Source: Desmonostoc geniculatum HA4340-LM1
Lineage (GTDB): Bacteria; Cyanobacteriota; Cyanobacteriia; Cyanobacteriales; Nostocaceae
Length of the DNA: 52,907 nt
Reading direction: 5' to 3'
NCBI GenBank assembly: GCA_019359545.1
Contig: JAHHHB010000041.1
Coordinates: forward strand, 1 to 52,907
A program made the translations under genes and the position numbers. Shown here one piece after another: positions 9,258-18,113 of this stretch (within the stretch, counting starts at the first letter, position 1; each line of letters starts with the position of its first letter). The notes under the pieces were generated by a model, which did not search any database, was not told where the DNA came from, and saw only the letters and a program-made list of their open reading frames with translations.

Positions 9258-11192
9258 TTAGCTGTAAATGCGATCGCTATTAGACAAACTTTGGTTGTTG
9301 TTTGAGTTTCTAGAAGATTGCCATTGATATATAAATGTTACAACTGCTAAAGTCAGTCCAATCGCTAAGATGACTCCCAAGATTCGCAATAAATTGGGAG
9401 TAGTTCCCGTTGCTGGGTGGTCATTTGCTCTTGGTTGGTAAATAGTGTCATCAGTTGGCGCTTGTGGTCTGCCTTGTTGAGATACAGGTCTTGGTTGATA
9501 CAATGTTCTATCTAGTGGCGCTTCTGGTCTGTTGGGTTGAGATAGAGGCCGGGGCTGATACAACGTTTTATCTGGTGGTACTTGCGGTGTACCTTGATGA
9601 GCAACAGGTCGTGGTTGATATAAAGTCTTATCTGGCGGTACTTGTACTCCGCCTTGATTGGAGCCAGGTCGCGGTTGATATAAAGTTTTATCTGGTGGTA
9701 CTTGTACTCCGCCTTGATTGGATGCTGGTCGCGGTTGAAACAAGGTTGCATCCGGTTTGCTGGCGTTCGGGTTATTCACGGGACTATGTTGAGGATTGTT
9801 GCTCTCAGGTTGATTTTGCTCAACTGGGTTAAATGGTCTAGGAATGGTCTCGTGATTTGAACCTTGATTGTACCCAGTAGGAAGCCGAGGAATAGTTTCC
9901 TCAGGTTGGCTTTGCTCAATCGGGTTAAATGGTCTAGGAACAGTTTCGTGATTTGAGCCTTGATTGTAGGCATCTGGAGGGCGAATAATTGTGTCGTCGC
10001 TCGATTGTCTAGGAACAGTTTCGTGATTTGAGCCTTGATTGTAGGCATCTGGAGGACGAAGAACGGTGTCGTCGCTTGATTGTCTAGGAACAGTTTCGTG
10101 ATTTGAGCCTTGATTGTAGGCAGCGGGAGGACGAAGAATGGTGTCGTCGTTCGATTGTCTAGGAACAGTTTCGTGATTTGAACCTTGGTTGTAGGAAGGT
10201 CGCTGCTGCACATTAGTCTGTCCGAGTACACTACTAGTACCTGTGACAAATTTGGCAGCAGCTTGCAAAGCTTGATTGAGTTCTTCTACCGTGGCAAATC
10301 GGTTAGCTGGGTTCTTGTGGAGGCATTTCATCACCACAGTTTCCAATTGTTCAGGCAAATTCTCGCAGCCTGGTTGCTCCCGCAGTGGTTTTGGTGGCTC
10401 ATAGGCATGAGCTAATACCCAGGAAGCTTCGCTGATGTGACTACCTTTAATGCTAATCCCAAATGGATCGGCTGCACTCAGCATTTCGTAAAGGATAATC
10501 CCTAAGCTGTAAATATCACCCCTAGCATCCAGGTTTTTATCGCTTTGGATTTGCTCAGGAGGTGCGTAACGAAATGTACCAATGAATGTACTCGTGATAT
10601 TTGTAATGTTGGTGTTTTCCGAAGATTCACTACGGATTTTGGCAACACCAAAATCTAAAACCTTTACCCACTCTCCCAAATCCGTAGGCACTAGAAATAT
10701 ATTATCTGGTTTCAGGTCACGATGAACTACCTTAATATGCTCAGTGGTTTTTCCTCCATCTCGTTGCAGAGTCACTCCTTGATGGGCAAGCTGTAGACCC
10801 TTGCAAACTTGCGCCATAATTTTGACAGTGCGATCGACAGATAGCCGCTTTTCACGCAGCAATAATTGTCTGAGGGTTTGTCCCCGTAAATATTCCATCA
10901 CGTAAAATGGAAAGCCTTCGGGAGTGACTCCACAATCACTGATTTTCACTATGTGGTCACTTTGTAAAGCAGCACAAACTGCTACCTCACGCTCAAAACG
11001 CTTTCTCATTTCTTGTGAAGCCACCAGCGTATCTTTGAGCAACTTTAACGCTACCTGCTGACCTACACGGGTGTCCATTGCCAGGAAGACTTCTCCCATG
11101 CCACCTCCGCCTAACCGTCGGTCTAAACGATACCGCTGGTTATCACCGACGAAGCGACCATTCCAAGAATTTGAAGAAGGTGGGGATTTCAT
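9258..11192 (-). CDS. Membrane-anchored Ser/Thr protein kinase (Hanks type) with threonine-motif repeat linker
   Basis: The protein has 644 residues. The kinase domain (about 20-312) is complete: glycine loop LGGGGMGEVFLAMD (28-40), ATP lysine in VALKLLK (K50), catalytic loop HRDLKPDN (157-164) and DFG (180-182). A long low-complexity linker (about 330-600) follows. It has five copies of YNQGSNHETVPR/IPR interleaved with DDTILRPP-type units, then six T-[LI]-[FY]-QPR units such as DKTLYQPRP. A C-terminal membrane helix lies at about 603-623 (ILGVILAIGLTLAVVTFIY), with only ~20 residues beyond it. The threonines in identical contexts are attractive autophosphorylation or FHA-docking sites (inference). 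It is divergent from the DUF4255/AAA pair across 636 bp, which suggests it regulates that system. Confidence 0.9.
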   Translation of the reverse strand: MKSPPSSNSWNGRFVGDNQRYRLDRRLGGGGMGEVFLAMDTRVGQQVALKLLKDTLVASQEMRKRFEREVAVCAALQSDHIVKISDCGVTPEGFPFYVMEYLRGQTLRQLLLREKRLSVDRTVKIMAQVCKGLQLAHQGVTLQRDGGKTTEHIKVVHRDLKPDNIFLVPTDLGEWVKVLDFGVAKIRSESSENTNITNITSTFIGTFRYAPPEQIQSDKNLDARGDIYSLGIILYEMLSAADPFGISIKGSHISEASWVLAHAYEPPKPLREQPGCENLPEQLETVVMKCLHKNPANRFATVEELNQALQAAAKFVTGTSSVLGQTNVQQRPSYNQGSNHETVPRQSNDDTILRPPAAYNQGSNHETVPRQSSDDTVLRPPDAYNQGSNHETVPRQSSDDTIIRPPDAYNQGSNHETVPRPFNPIEQSQPEETIPRLPTGYNQGSNHETIPRPFNPVEQNQPESNNPQHSPVNNPNASKPDATLFQPRPASNQGGVQVPPDKTLYQPRPGSNQGGVQVPPDKTLYQPRPVAHQGTPQVPPDKTLYQPRPLSQPNRPEAPLDRTLYQPRPVSQQGRPQAPTDDTIYQPRANDHPATGTTPNLLRILGVILAIGLTLAVVTFIYQWQSSRNSNNNQSLSNSDRIYS

Positions 11193-11828
11193 CTGGGGGA
11201 ACCCATCCTAGTTATTTTAAAGTGTTAAGTTTAGTTAGGGATAGTACTATCGGAATCCGCTTTGATTTTTGAACTTAATTTACGTAGGTAGTGAGTAGCT
11301 AGAGACGGGATTAATGGCGTCTGTAGGCAATCGGCTTGTTCGAGTAGAGGGCGAGTTTTTTCAAAAATCAAATAGGAGTCCTATAGTATTACGTAATAAT
11401 TCCGAAGTCTGGAGCAAAGTCTTTTGGCTTGGCTCGTCATTTCTTACAGTATTACAAATTTTTTGGTTGTTTGATTGTTTATTATGTAACTTCTTAGTAA
11501 TTTATATTACTTCTGTTTATCTAGCTATACTCACCTTAGCATATTAGCAACTTAAAATAATGCTCATAATTTGATAAAATGCTTAAAGTTAAGACTTGTG
11601 ATGGTTGAAATTAGTTCCTGATAAATATTGAGCTAGGACTGGAAATAGGGTACTGGGGATTAGAAGTTAAAGGTATTTTATAGTACACAGTAAGTGATTC
11701 CCAGTCCTCAGTACTCCATGCGACGCCGATAGTCTTTCGTAGAAAATATTTAAAGTTTTGCAAAATATATTCTGTGAATGTGTCCTGGCGTACATGATTA
11801 AAATGTGCTATTGCCATGAGGAACGAGG
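11193..11828. other. Divergent intergenic region, no gene
   Basis: AT-rich 636 bp between the kinase and the DUF4255 gene. It should carry both promoters, but no confident -35/-10 pair is seen. Short open frames at 11314-11547 (+) and 11611-11817 (-) have no ribosome site and no recognisable protein pattern. Confidence 0.4.
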
Positions 11829-13109
11829 ATGAGTAACGTACTCTCTATAGCCGCCGTGACAGCAGTACTAAAAGTTTTGCTGGAAAACGGTTTAGTCAGC
11901 GATCCGATCGCTGCTAGTGTTGGTGATGTGATTGTAACTGCCCTACCGCCCGATCGGATTTCAGTTGAAGCTGACGAACGCGCTCAACTCAACCTCTTTC
12001 TCTATCAAGTGACGCAGAATCGCAATGTCGATTGGGTATCCCAGGAATTTCGCAGCAGGCACTCACGTCTGAATGGAAATTTGCCCTCTACGACTCCACC
12101 ACTAGCTCTCGATCTCCACTATTTATTAACAGCCTACGGAGCCAAGGATTTTCAGTCAGAGCTTTTACTAGGTTACGCAATGCATTTGTTACACAAAACC
12201 CAGTGTATTACAGCGGATCTTATTGAGAATACTCTGATAAATGCATCTACAACCAATACCTCAAGTGCTTTTTCGCAAGCTGTGGCTGGGGTGTCTGTAT
12301 CTGATTTAGCTGAGCAAATTGGGCAGATAAAATTGACTCCAGAGTTTTTTAACATGGAAGAAACTTCTAAGTTATGGTCTGCTTTACAAACCCACTATCG
12401 ACCTTCAGCTACCTATTTGGCATCAATGATATTGATTGAGAGTAGCAAATCTGACGATCTTGAAGCCTTTTACATGATGCCTTTGTCTCAACCGAATATT
12501 GAACAAGTGACAGTTCTAGCAAAAACTGAACATCAGCAAATGATTGTTGCTGGCACAACATTAATGATTCGTGGGAAGCGGTTACGCGGTGATATCACCA
12601 GAATTCGATTGAGTAACACGGAGACATTACTAGTACCTCAAGATGTGAAAGAAACGCAAATTAGCTTGTTAGTCCCAGCAGATTTGTACCCAAGTGTGCA
12701 GACTATCCAAGTGGTACATTTGACAATGGGCAACACAGGACAAACGGAGCATATAGTTGAATCAAATGTTGCAGCTTTTGTCTTACATCCAACAATTACG
12801 GCATTCGTTGCTCAAGTGGAAAATGTTGGTGGGAATTTACGCTCAGCAGAAATTACTGTTAAATTTCATCCCAAAGTTGGCAAAGCACAGCGGGTAGTTT
12901 TACTGTTGAGCGATGTGTCAGCCCAAAGTCTGGTAGCCTACTCTTTCTTAGTTGCACCACGCACTGAAGATACTGATGCGATCGCTATTCCTGTTAAAAA
13001 TGTGAAGCCAGGAACTTATATTGTAAGGGTGCGAGTAGACGGAGCAGAAAGTCCATTGCACAAAAATCAGTCTGGCGAATATGATTCGCCCCAGGTGACA
13101 ATTTCATGA
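11829..13109 (+). CDS. DUF4255 (Pvc16 N-terminal domain) protein of contractile injection systems
   Basis: The protein has 426 residues. Start ATG 11829 is preceded by GAGGAACGAGG. The first ~190 residues match the DUF4255/Pvc16_N pattern: VLSIAAVTAVLKVLLENGL, VGDVIVTALPPDRI, RAQLNLFLYQVTQN, LALDLHYLLTAYG and LLGYAMHLLH. The rest is a beta-rich domain (GTTLMIRGKRLRGDITRIRL). In the Photorhabdus PVC and related extracellular injection systems, Pvc16 is the terminator/cap protein at the sheath end. It overlaps the AAA ATPase gene by 4 bp (ATGA), so the two are translationally coupled. No sheath, tube, spike or baseplate gene is in this window, so this is a split or satellite locus. Confidence 0.85.
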   Translation: MSNVLSIAAVTAVLKVLLENGLVSDPIAASVGDVIVTALPPDRISVEADERAQLNLFLYQVTQNRNVDWVSQEFRSRHSRLNGNLPSTTPPLALDLHYLLTAYGAKDFQSELLLGYAMHLLHKTQCITADLIENTLINASTTNTSSAFSQAVAGVSVSDLAEQIGQIKLTPEFFNMEETSKLWSALQTHYRPSATYLASMILIESSKSDDLEAFYMMPLSQPNIEQVTVLAKTEHQQMIVAGTTLMIRGKRLRGDITRIRLSNTETLLVPQDVKETQISLLVPADLYPSVQTIQVVHLTMGNTGQTEHIVESNVAAFVLHPTITAFVAQVENVGGNLRSAEITVKFHPKVGKAQRVVLLLSDVSAQSLVAYSFLVAPRTEDTDAIAIPVKNVKPGTYIVRVRVDGAESPLHKNQSGEYDSPQVTIS

Positions 13110-15091
13110 ATGCTACAACCATCAATTGGGATCGGGCAAACTACCGCTACCTGTCAGCAGCACTAGCCGTAGTTCGTGGTATTTTAGAAAATCACGCTGC
13201 CAGATCGCAAAATCAATCTGAGACCAAAAATTACGAAAATTTACAGCAAGCCCTCCAAGAAGCTGCTGCTGCTATGCCTGCACCATCGGCATTGGATAGA
13301 GTCTGCAAGATGTTTAGCCTCTCATCCTTTGAACGTGATTTGTTGCTGTTGTGTGCAGGTATGGAATTGAATGGAGATTTTGGCAAATTATGTGCTATTG
13401 TTCACGCCGATCCACAGCGAGCTTACCCAACCTTAAGTTTAGCTTTAGCAACTTTACCTCACGTCCACTGGGATGCGATCGCCCCAAATGCTCCCTTACG
13501 TCATTGGCGGTTAATTCAGATTGGCGATGCTCATGCCCTAACCCTCAGTCCCGTGAGAATTGACGAGCGGATTTTGCATTATCTCACAGGCATCCAATAC
13601 CTTGACGAACGACTAGCTGGCATCATTGAACCGTTACAAGAAGTTAGCGATTTAGTACCGTCCCACCAACAGCTAGCAGAGCGAGTTGCAGCCGTGTGGT
13701 CGCAAACTCATAAGATCAATAACTTGCCAATAGTGCAGTTATGTGGTAATGAAACTCTTAGTAAACGTGCCATTGCCGCCCGAATTTGTCAACTCCAGGG
13801 TTTGAGTTTGTGGGTAATGCCTGCACAAGTCATTCCCCAAGCACCGAGCGAGTTGGATAATCTCATGCGGTTGTGGACTCGTGAGACCATTTTAAGCAGG
13901 TGTGCCCTACTCCTGGATTGTAACGAACTCGATAGCAATGATACAGCGCGGCTAAATGCGATCGCTCATTTCATCGAACGCGCCAACGGCTTTTTGATCG
14001 TTACCAGCCGGGAACGAATGCGCCTACCACAACGCTTGGTAGTTAGTTTTGACGTACATCAACCAACAGTCAAAGAACAAGGTGTAGTTTGGCAAGATGC
14101 ACTAACAGCAATTGCACCGCACATGAACGGGCAAGTGAAAACCTTAGTAGAGCAGTTTAACTTGAGTGCTGCAACCATTCGCGCTGCTTGTGCAGAAGCC
14201 GCAGGACAACTAGCACAAACACCAGAAAACGATATTGGTGACATTTTATGGGATGCTTGTCGCGTGCAAGCACGTCCCCGCTTGGATGAACTCGCCCAAC
14301 GAATTGAGCCATCTGGTGATTGGGAAGATTTAGTATTACCAGAAGTCCAGAAACAAGTTCTCCGTGAAATTGCGGCGCACGTGCGGCAACGGAGTACTGT
14401 ATATAACAATTGGGGTTTTGCTGGCAAAAGTGGGCGAGGATTGGGAATCAGCGCCTTATTTGCAGGTGGTAGCGGCACTGGTAAAACCTTGGGGGCAGAA
14501 GTGCTGGCACATAGATTGCGCCTAGATTTGTATCGCATTGACTTGTCATCGGTAGTCAGTAAATACATTGGCGAGACAGAAAAGAATTTGCGACGGGTGT
14601 TTGATGCAGCCGAACAAGGTGGAGTGATTTTATTATTTGATGAAGCTGACGCCTTATTTGGTAAACGCAGTGAAGTCAAAGATGCACGCGATCGCTACGC
14701 CAACATTGAAGTCAGCTATTTGTTGCAACGTATGGAAAGCTACCCAGGCTTAGCAGTTCTCACCACTAATTTGAAGAGCGCAATTGATACAGCCTTTATG
14801 CGGCGCATTCGTTTCGTGGTGCAGTTCCCCTTCCCCGACACAGCACAACGAGCCGAGATTTGGCGACGCGTCTTTCCAGCCAACACACCAACCGCAGACT
14901 TGGATGCCCTACAACTGGCGCGGCTAAATGTAGCTGGCGGTAATATCCGTAACATAGCCTTAAATGCAGCTTTTCTGGCTGCCGACGCCGGCGAACCAGT
15001 GCAGATGAAACACGTATTGCGGGCTGCTCAGACAGAATATACCAAATTAGAGAAGCCTTTGACTGACGCCGAAATAGGCGGCTGGACTTGA
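13106..15091 (+). CDS. AAA ATPase of contractile injection systems (Pvc15-like)
   Basis: The protein has 661 residues. The N-terminal ~400 residues form the helical/winged region usual in this family (FSLSSFERDLLLLCAGMELN; LPIVQLCGNETLSKRAIAAR, a degenerate P-loop-like half). The active AAA domain follows: Walker A GGSGTGKT near residue 455, Walker B VILLFDEADALFGKR near 507, sensor 1 VLTTN near 551 and arginine finger region FMRRIRFVVQFPFP near 562. PVC-type systems carry such an ATPase (Pvc15) and it is needed for particle assembly or cargo loading; that is family knowledge. Coupling to the DUF4255 gene supports this role here. Nothing follows it on the strand before a repeat at 15105. Confidence 0.87.
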   Translation: MNATTINWDRANYRYLSAALAVVRGILENHAARSQNQSETKNYENLQQALQEAAAAMPAPSALDRVCKMFSLSSFERDLLLLCAGMELNGDFGKLCAIVHADPQRAYPTLSLALATLPHVHWDAIAPNAPLRHWRLIQIGDAHALTLSPVRIDERILHYLTGIQYLDERLAGIIEPLQEVSDLVPSHQQLAERVAAVWSQTHKINNLPIVQLCGNETLSKRAIAARICQLQGLSLWVMPAQVIPQAPSELDNLMRLWTRETILSRCALLLDCNELDSNDTARLNAIAHFIERANGFLIVTSRERMRLPQRLVVSFDVHQPTVKEQGVVWQDALTAIAPHMNGQVKTLVEQFNLSAATIRAACAEAAGQLAQTPENDIGDILWDACRVQARPRLDELAQRIEPSGDWEDLVLPEVQKQVLREIAAHVRQRSTVYNNWGFAGKSGRGLGISALFAGGSGTGKTLGAEVLAHRLRLDLYRIDLSSVVSKYIGETEKNLRRVFDAAEQGGVILLFDEADALFGKRSEVKDARDRYANIEVSYLLQRMESYPGLAVLTTNLKSAIDTAFMRRIRFVVQFPFPDTAQRAEIWRRVFPANTPTADLDALQLARLNVAGGNIRNIALNAAFLAADAGEPVQMKHVLRAAQTEYTKLEKPLTDAEIGGWT

Positions 15092-15104
15092 TTTTATTAA
15101 TTAC

Positions 15105-15195
15105 AGGACTTACGCAAAAAATAGCCCAAACCCTAATTTCCAGGTAGGGGCAATTCATGAATTGCCCCTACCGCATGTAGTTTTGCGTAAGTCCT
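15105..15195. repeat. Nested palindromic repeat element
   Basis: AGGACTTACGCAAAA (15105-15119) is the inverse of 15181-15195. Inside lies a perfect 30-bp palindrome at 15143-15172 with GGTAGGGGCAATTCA arms. This is the structure of a small Nostoc-type MITE or palindromic repeat. It could also act as a bidirectional terminator between the convergent ATPase and CYTH genes. Confidence 0.6.
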
Positions 15196-15257
15196 AAATT
15201 ATATCAGAGCAAAAACTTCTTTGCAAACTTAAAATTTCGCCAATATTTCAACAATAA

Positions 15258-15722
15258 TTACCACTGTGAAAAAGGATGTTTTACTAAATTGCTGTTGAAA
15301 TATCTGGAGTCATGAGAAACTTCTTCTCCAATCCAGGTTGGTAGTTGAATTTGTTGATTTTCGTCACTGAGTTCAACTTCTGCTAAGATTAGTCCTTTGT
15401 TAACACCCTCAAATTCATCTATTTCCCAAATCAAACCGCCCGACTCTATCTTATATCTGGTTTTTTCTATAAATGGACGTTGACACAATGTCTCAAGCAT
15501 TTCTTGAGCATCTTTAATAGGAATAGGATACTCAAACTCTAATCTCGAATATTGAATAGTCGGGCCTTTAATAGTCAAATAACCTTTTTCCCCGACTATA
15601 CGTACACGTACAGTTACTTTATCTTGCGTAGGAATATATCCCTGACGATAGACACTACCTTCAGCTAATACTCTCCAACTATCTCCTATCACTAAGTATT
15701 TGCGCTCTATTTCTTTAGCCAT
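15258..15722 (-). CDS. CYTH-domain inorganic triphosphatase-like protein
   Basis: The protein has 154 residues from ATG 15722 (MAKEIERKYLV). This start places the family's N-terminal ExExK motif at the usual position; an upstream ATG at 15743 would add seven residues. Later CYTH strands are visible: VTVRVRIVGEKGYLTIKGP, RLEFEYPIP, KTRYKIESGGLIWEIDEFEG and LILAEVELSDE. CYTH tunnel enzymes hydrolyse triphosphates with a divalent metal; bacterial single-domain members mostly act on inorganic tripolyphosphate. It is transcribed away from the C-P lyase operon. A link with phosphonate metabolism is possible but unproven. Confidence 0.88.
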   Translation of the reverse strand: MAKEIERKYLVIGDSWRVLAEGSVYRQGYIPTQDKVTVRVRIVGEKGYLTIKGPTIQYSRLEFEYPIPIKDAQEMLETLCQRPFIEKTRYKIESGGLIWEIDEFEGVNKGLILAEVELSDENQQIQLPTWIGEEVSHDSRYFNSNLVKHPFSQW

Positions 15723-15848
15723 TTTACTTAATCCCCAATACACAAGTTATATCATGTCCGACTAATCGCCGAAATTCCCCAGTTTAGATCGCCGTTTCGA
15801 CTTCTGTTTGCGTCAGGCTAAATAATAAGTCTTTTACCGGACATCATA

Positions 15849-16589
15849 TTATTTTGTCAAGTCATTTTCAAAAAATAATTCCATGCGATCGCCCCGCAGT
15901 CGAGTTACGCCATACTCAATCACATTACCCATTTGATCCACGTTCACGGACTCCGCTAAAAGGATAGGTTGATTGAGTCCAAGTGCTAACCAATGTGCAT
16001 CATGAGGCTGAACTAAACGCGCCGAAACACAAGTACTCCGACGTATATGATCGCATCCATATACCTGCTGTAAAAACTGAGAAATTGATTGCTTTTCTCG
16101 TAAAATATCGATGTTTTTCGGCTCTAACAAATCTGGAAACCGTTTCAGAGGAAAATATCCTGTACCGACACTAATTGGTTCCTCATCCGCTAAACCCAAA
16201 CGCTCAATTAAAGCTACTGGTTCACCATAACTAATCTCCAATCCTGTCGCAACGGGAATATCTGCGGTGACTTCCAAGGTACGGAGTAATTGAAACCTGG
16301 CTTGCCAACCCTGTGCTTTCAGGGTTTGATTGTAACGCACCCGTTTACCAATTGGATAGCGGATAATTTTAGCTGCTACAAAAGTCCCGCGTCCCCGGTC
16401 AACTCGTAGCAATCCCTCGTTTTTTAGTAATGCGATCGCCTGTCTTATTGTATGGCGATTGACGGCAAATTGTTCTGCCAACTTAGTTTCTGTTGGTAAT
16501 TGGCCTCCAACTTCATAAACCCCCTGGTGGATGTTTTGTCGCAAGTCGGCAGCAATCTGGGCGTAAATTGGCATTACTTCATCGTTCAT
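15849..16589 (-). CDS. phnF: GntR/HutC-family regulator of the C-P lyase operon (PhnF-like)
   Basis: The protein has 246 residues from ATG 16589 (MNDEVMPIYAQIAADLRQNI). GGA stands 7 bases upstream; a longer frame to 16619 is less likely. It has the N-terminal winged helix of GntR (LPTETKLAEQFAVNRHTIRQ, then ALLKNEGLLRVDRGRGTFVA) and a C-terminal UTRA effector domain (LIERLGLADEEPISVGTGYF; VIEYGVTRLRGDRMELFF). HutC-type repressors release DNA when a small ligand binds the UTRA domain. It is divergent from phnG across ~300 bp that contains a canonical HutC-type operator at 16774-16781, so control of the phn operon and itself is well supported by arrangement. Confidence 0.88.
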   Translation of the reverse strand: MNDEVMPIYAQIAADLRQNIHQGVYEVGGQLPTETKLAEQFAVNRHTIRQAIALLKNEGLLRVDRGRGTFVAAKIIRYPIGKRVRYNQTLKAQGWQARFQLLRTLEVTADIPVATGLEISYGEPVALIERLGLADEEPISVGTGYFPLKRFPDLLEPKNIDILREKQSISQFLQQVYGCDHIRRSTCVSARLVQPHDAHWLALGLNQPILLAESVNVDQMGNVIEYGVTRLRGDRMELFFENDLTK

Positions 16590-16773
16590 ATAGCAATCCG
16601 ATTTGATTTGGAGAATCACTCGTAGAGGTAAGGGACTGAGGACTGGGGACTGGGGAGAAGGAATAAAGGTGTACCTAGCTTCCTAAAAATCAAATATGAG
16701 TTCTATATGTATCAATTATTAATATCTAGATTGTCAAGTAACTAAAATTGCGCTAATCTATTTTCATCTAGAT

Positions 16774-16781
16774 GTCTAGAC
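16774..16781. promoter_or_regulatory. Candidate PhnF operator, GTCTAGAC
   Basis: TGTCTAGACA (16773-16782) is a perfect palindrome and its core fits the HutC-subfamily consensus GTMTAKAC. A related CTAGAT palindrome lies at 16724-16731, about 50 bp away. Both stand between the divergent phnF and phnG starts. Confidence 0.6.
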
Positions 16782-16892
16782 AAATTAAAAATAGTTTAAC
16801 AAAAAAGAATAAAGGCTACAGAACGATTGCCAAAAGGCTTATTCACTAATCGTTTGATAATTCAAAATCCAAAATCCAAAATCCAAAATGGT

Positions 16893-17345
16893 ATGACCCA
16901 GCGACAAACATGGATGAATACACTAGCTAAAGCTGAACTCAAGCAACTAGAGGAACTGGTGAATAAATTAGGTACATTGCCGAGTTATAGCTTTTTACGT
17001 TCTCCAGAGATTGGTTTAGCAATGGTTCGGGGACGCGCTGGGGGTACAGGAGAGCCATTTAACTTAGGAGAAATTACCATGACTCGCTGTGTGGTGCAAC
17101 TAGAGAGCCAACCAGGAGATGAAGCGATCGCTGGTTTTGGATATGTCGCAGGGCGATCGCACCATCATGCAGAACTAGCCGCCTTCTGTGATGCCTTATT
17201 GCAAAGCCCCCAATGGTGCGATCGAATTCAAGCTGAGGTAATTCAACCCCTGCAAACAAAAAGCCGAGAGCAACAAGAACTCAAACAACGCCAAACTGCC
17301 GCCACCAAGGTTAACTTTTTCACGATGGTGAGGGGGGAAGGGTGA
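16893..17345 (+). CDS. phnG: C-P lyase complex subunit PhnG
   Basis: The protein has 150 residues from ATG 16893 (MTQRQTWMNTLAKAELKQLE). This start matches the family N-terminus; the upstream in-frame part (from 16827) is heptamer repeat. Family patterns: GLAMVRGRAGGTGEPFNLGE, TMTRCVVQLE, GYVAGRSHHHAELAAFCDAL and the C-terminal KVNFFTMVRGEG. PhnG is part of the PhnGHIJ core that displaces adenine from ATP with the phosphonate. The start is preceded by AAAATCC heptamers (16863-16889) and no good Shine-Dalgarno, so translation may be weak or depend on leader structure. It is the first gene of the operon that runs to about 24955. Confidence 0.93.
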   Translation: MTQRQTWMNTLAKAELKQLEELVNKLGTLPSYSFLRSPEIGLAMVRGRAGGTGEPFNLGEITMTRCVVQLESQPGDEAIAGFGYVAGRSHHHAELAAFCDALLQSPQWCDRIQAEVIQPLQTKSREQQELKQRQTAATKVNFFTMVRGEG

Positions 17346-17468
17346 GGGGGATGAGGAAGCAGGGGAGGCAGGGGGAGCAGAACGGAAGTTGCAGTAAGTC
17401 TTTCCCCTCTGTGTTCTCCATGCCCAATGACAAATGACCAATGACCAATGACAAATGACAAATGACAA
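17346..17468. repeat. Two classes of short tandem repeats between phnG and phnH
   Basis: GGGGGA/GCAGGGG-type purine repeats (17335-17384) are followed by seven-base CAAATGA/CCAATGA units (about 17420-17472) that run right into the phnH start codon. No ribosome site is evident. Confidence 0.75.
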
Positions 17469-18113
17469 ATGACAAAAGTTACCCATTTACCAGGTTTTGA
17501 AGATTCGGTTCATGATGCCCAACGGACATTTCGATCGCTACTTGATGCGAATGCGCGGCCGGGGACACCATATCCGATAACCGCTAGTATGACTGTGCCT
17601 CCAGGTTTAACGCTTGGTTGTGCAGCAGCTTGCCTAACATTACTAGATTTGGACGTTCAGGTTTGGCTTCAACCGAGTTTTGCTTCTTCAGCCACTCCCC
17701 ACTCCCCACTCCCCACTCCCCATTCCTTTTTTCAAGTCAGGGATTGGTTAGTGTTTCACACTGGTTGTCGCTTCACCCAGCAACCTGGGGAGGCTGACTT
17801 TGCCCTGATTGGAGATTTGGCCGCATTGCCAGAATTATCTGATTTTAACTGGGGTACAGCAGAACAACCCGAAGCTTCGACAACGCTACTGATACAAGTG
17901 GAAAGTTGGGAAAAAGGACAACCTGTAATGCTGACAGGACCAGGAATTTTGGATCGCACAGAAATCGCCCCTCAAGTCCCTCGCCATTTTTGGGATTTCT
18001 GGGTGAAAAATCACCAAGCTTATCCCCAAGGTTTGGATGTATTTTTATTTACAGAAAATGCAGTTATGGGACTACCTCGCACAGCAAAATCTGAAGTCTA
18101 TTATGAGTCTTGA
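17469..18113 (+). CDS. phnH: C-P lyase complex subunit PhnH
   Basis: The protein has 214 residues (E. coli PhnH has 194). It reads MTKVTHLPGFEDSVHDAQRT, LTLLDLDVQVWLQPS, RFTQQPGEADFALIGD, TLLIQVESW, LTGPGILDRTEIAPQVP and GLDVFLFTENAVMGLPRTAK, all PhnH patterns. The extra length is a loop near residues 73-86 (SSATPHSPLPTPHSF) encoded by CCCCACT heptamers (17693-17725), inserted without loss of frame. It belongs to the PhnGHI(J) core complex. It overlaps the next gene by 11 bp. Confidence 0.92.
   Translation: MTKVTHLPGFEDSVHDAQRTFRSLLDANARPGTPYPITASMTVPPGLTLGCAAACLTLLDLDVQVWLQPSFASSATPHSPLPTPHSFFQVRDWLVFHTGCRFTQQPGEADFALIGDLAALPELSDFNWGTAEQPEASTTLLIQVESWEKGQPVMLTGPGILDRTEIAPQVPRHFWDFWVKNHQAYPQGLDVFLFTENAVMGLPRTAKSEVYYES
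17693..17725 (+). repeat. Heptamer repeat inside phnH coding sequence
   Basis: About four CACTCCC units (7 bp each) lie within the phnH frame and encode TPHSPLPTPHS. Confidence 0.85.

Noticed and set aside
11314..11817. Two short genes in the kinase/DUF4255 divergent region
   Set aside because: No Shine-Dalgarno, biased towards hydrophobic codons from AT-rich DNA, and no recognisable protein features.
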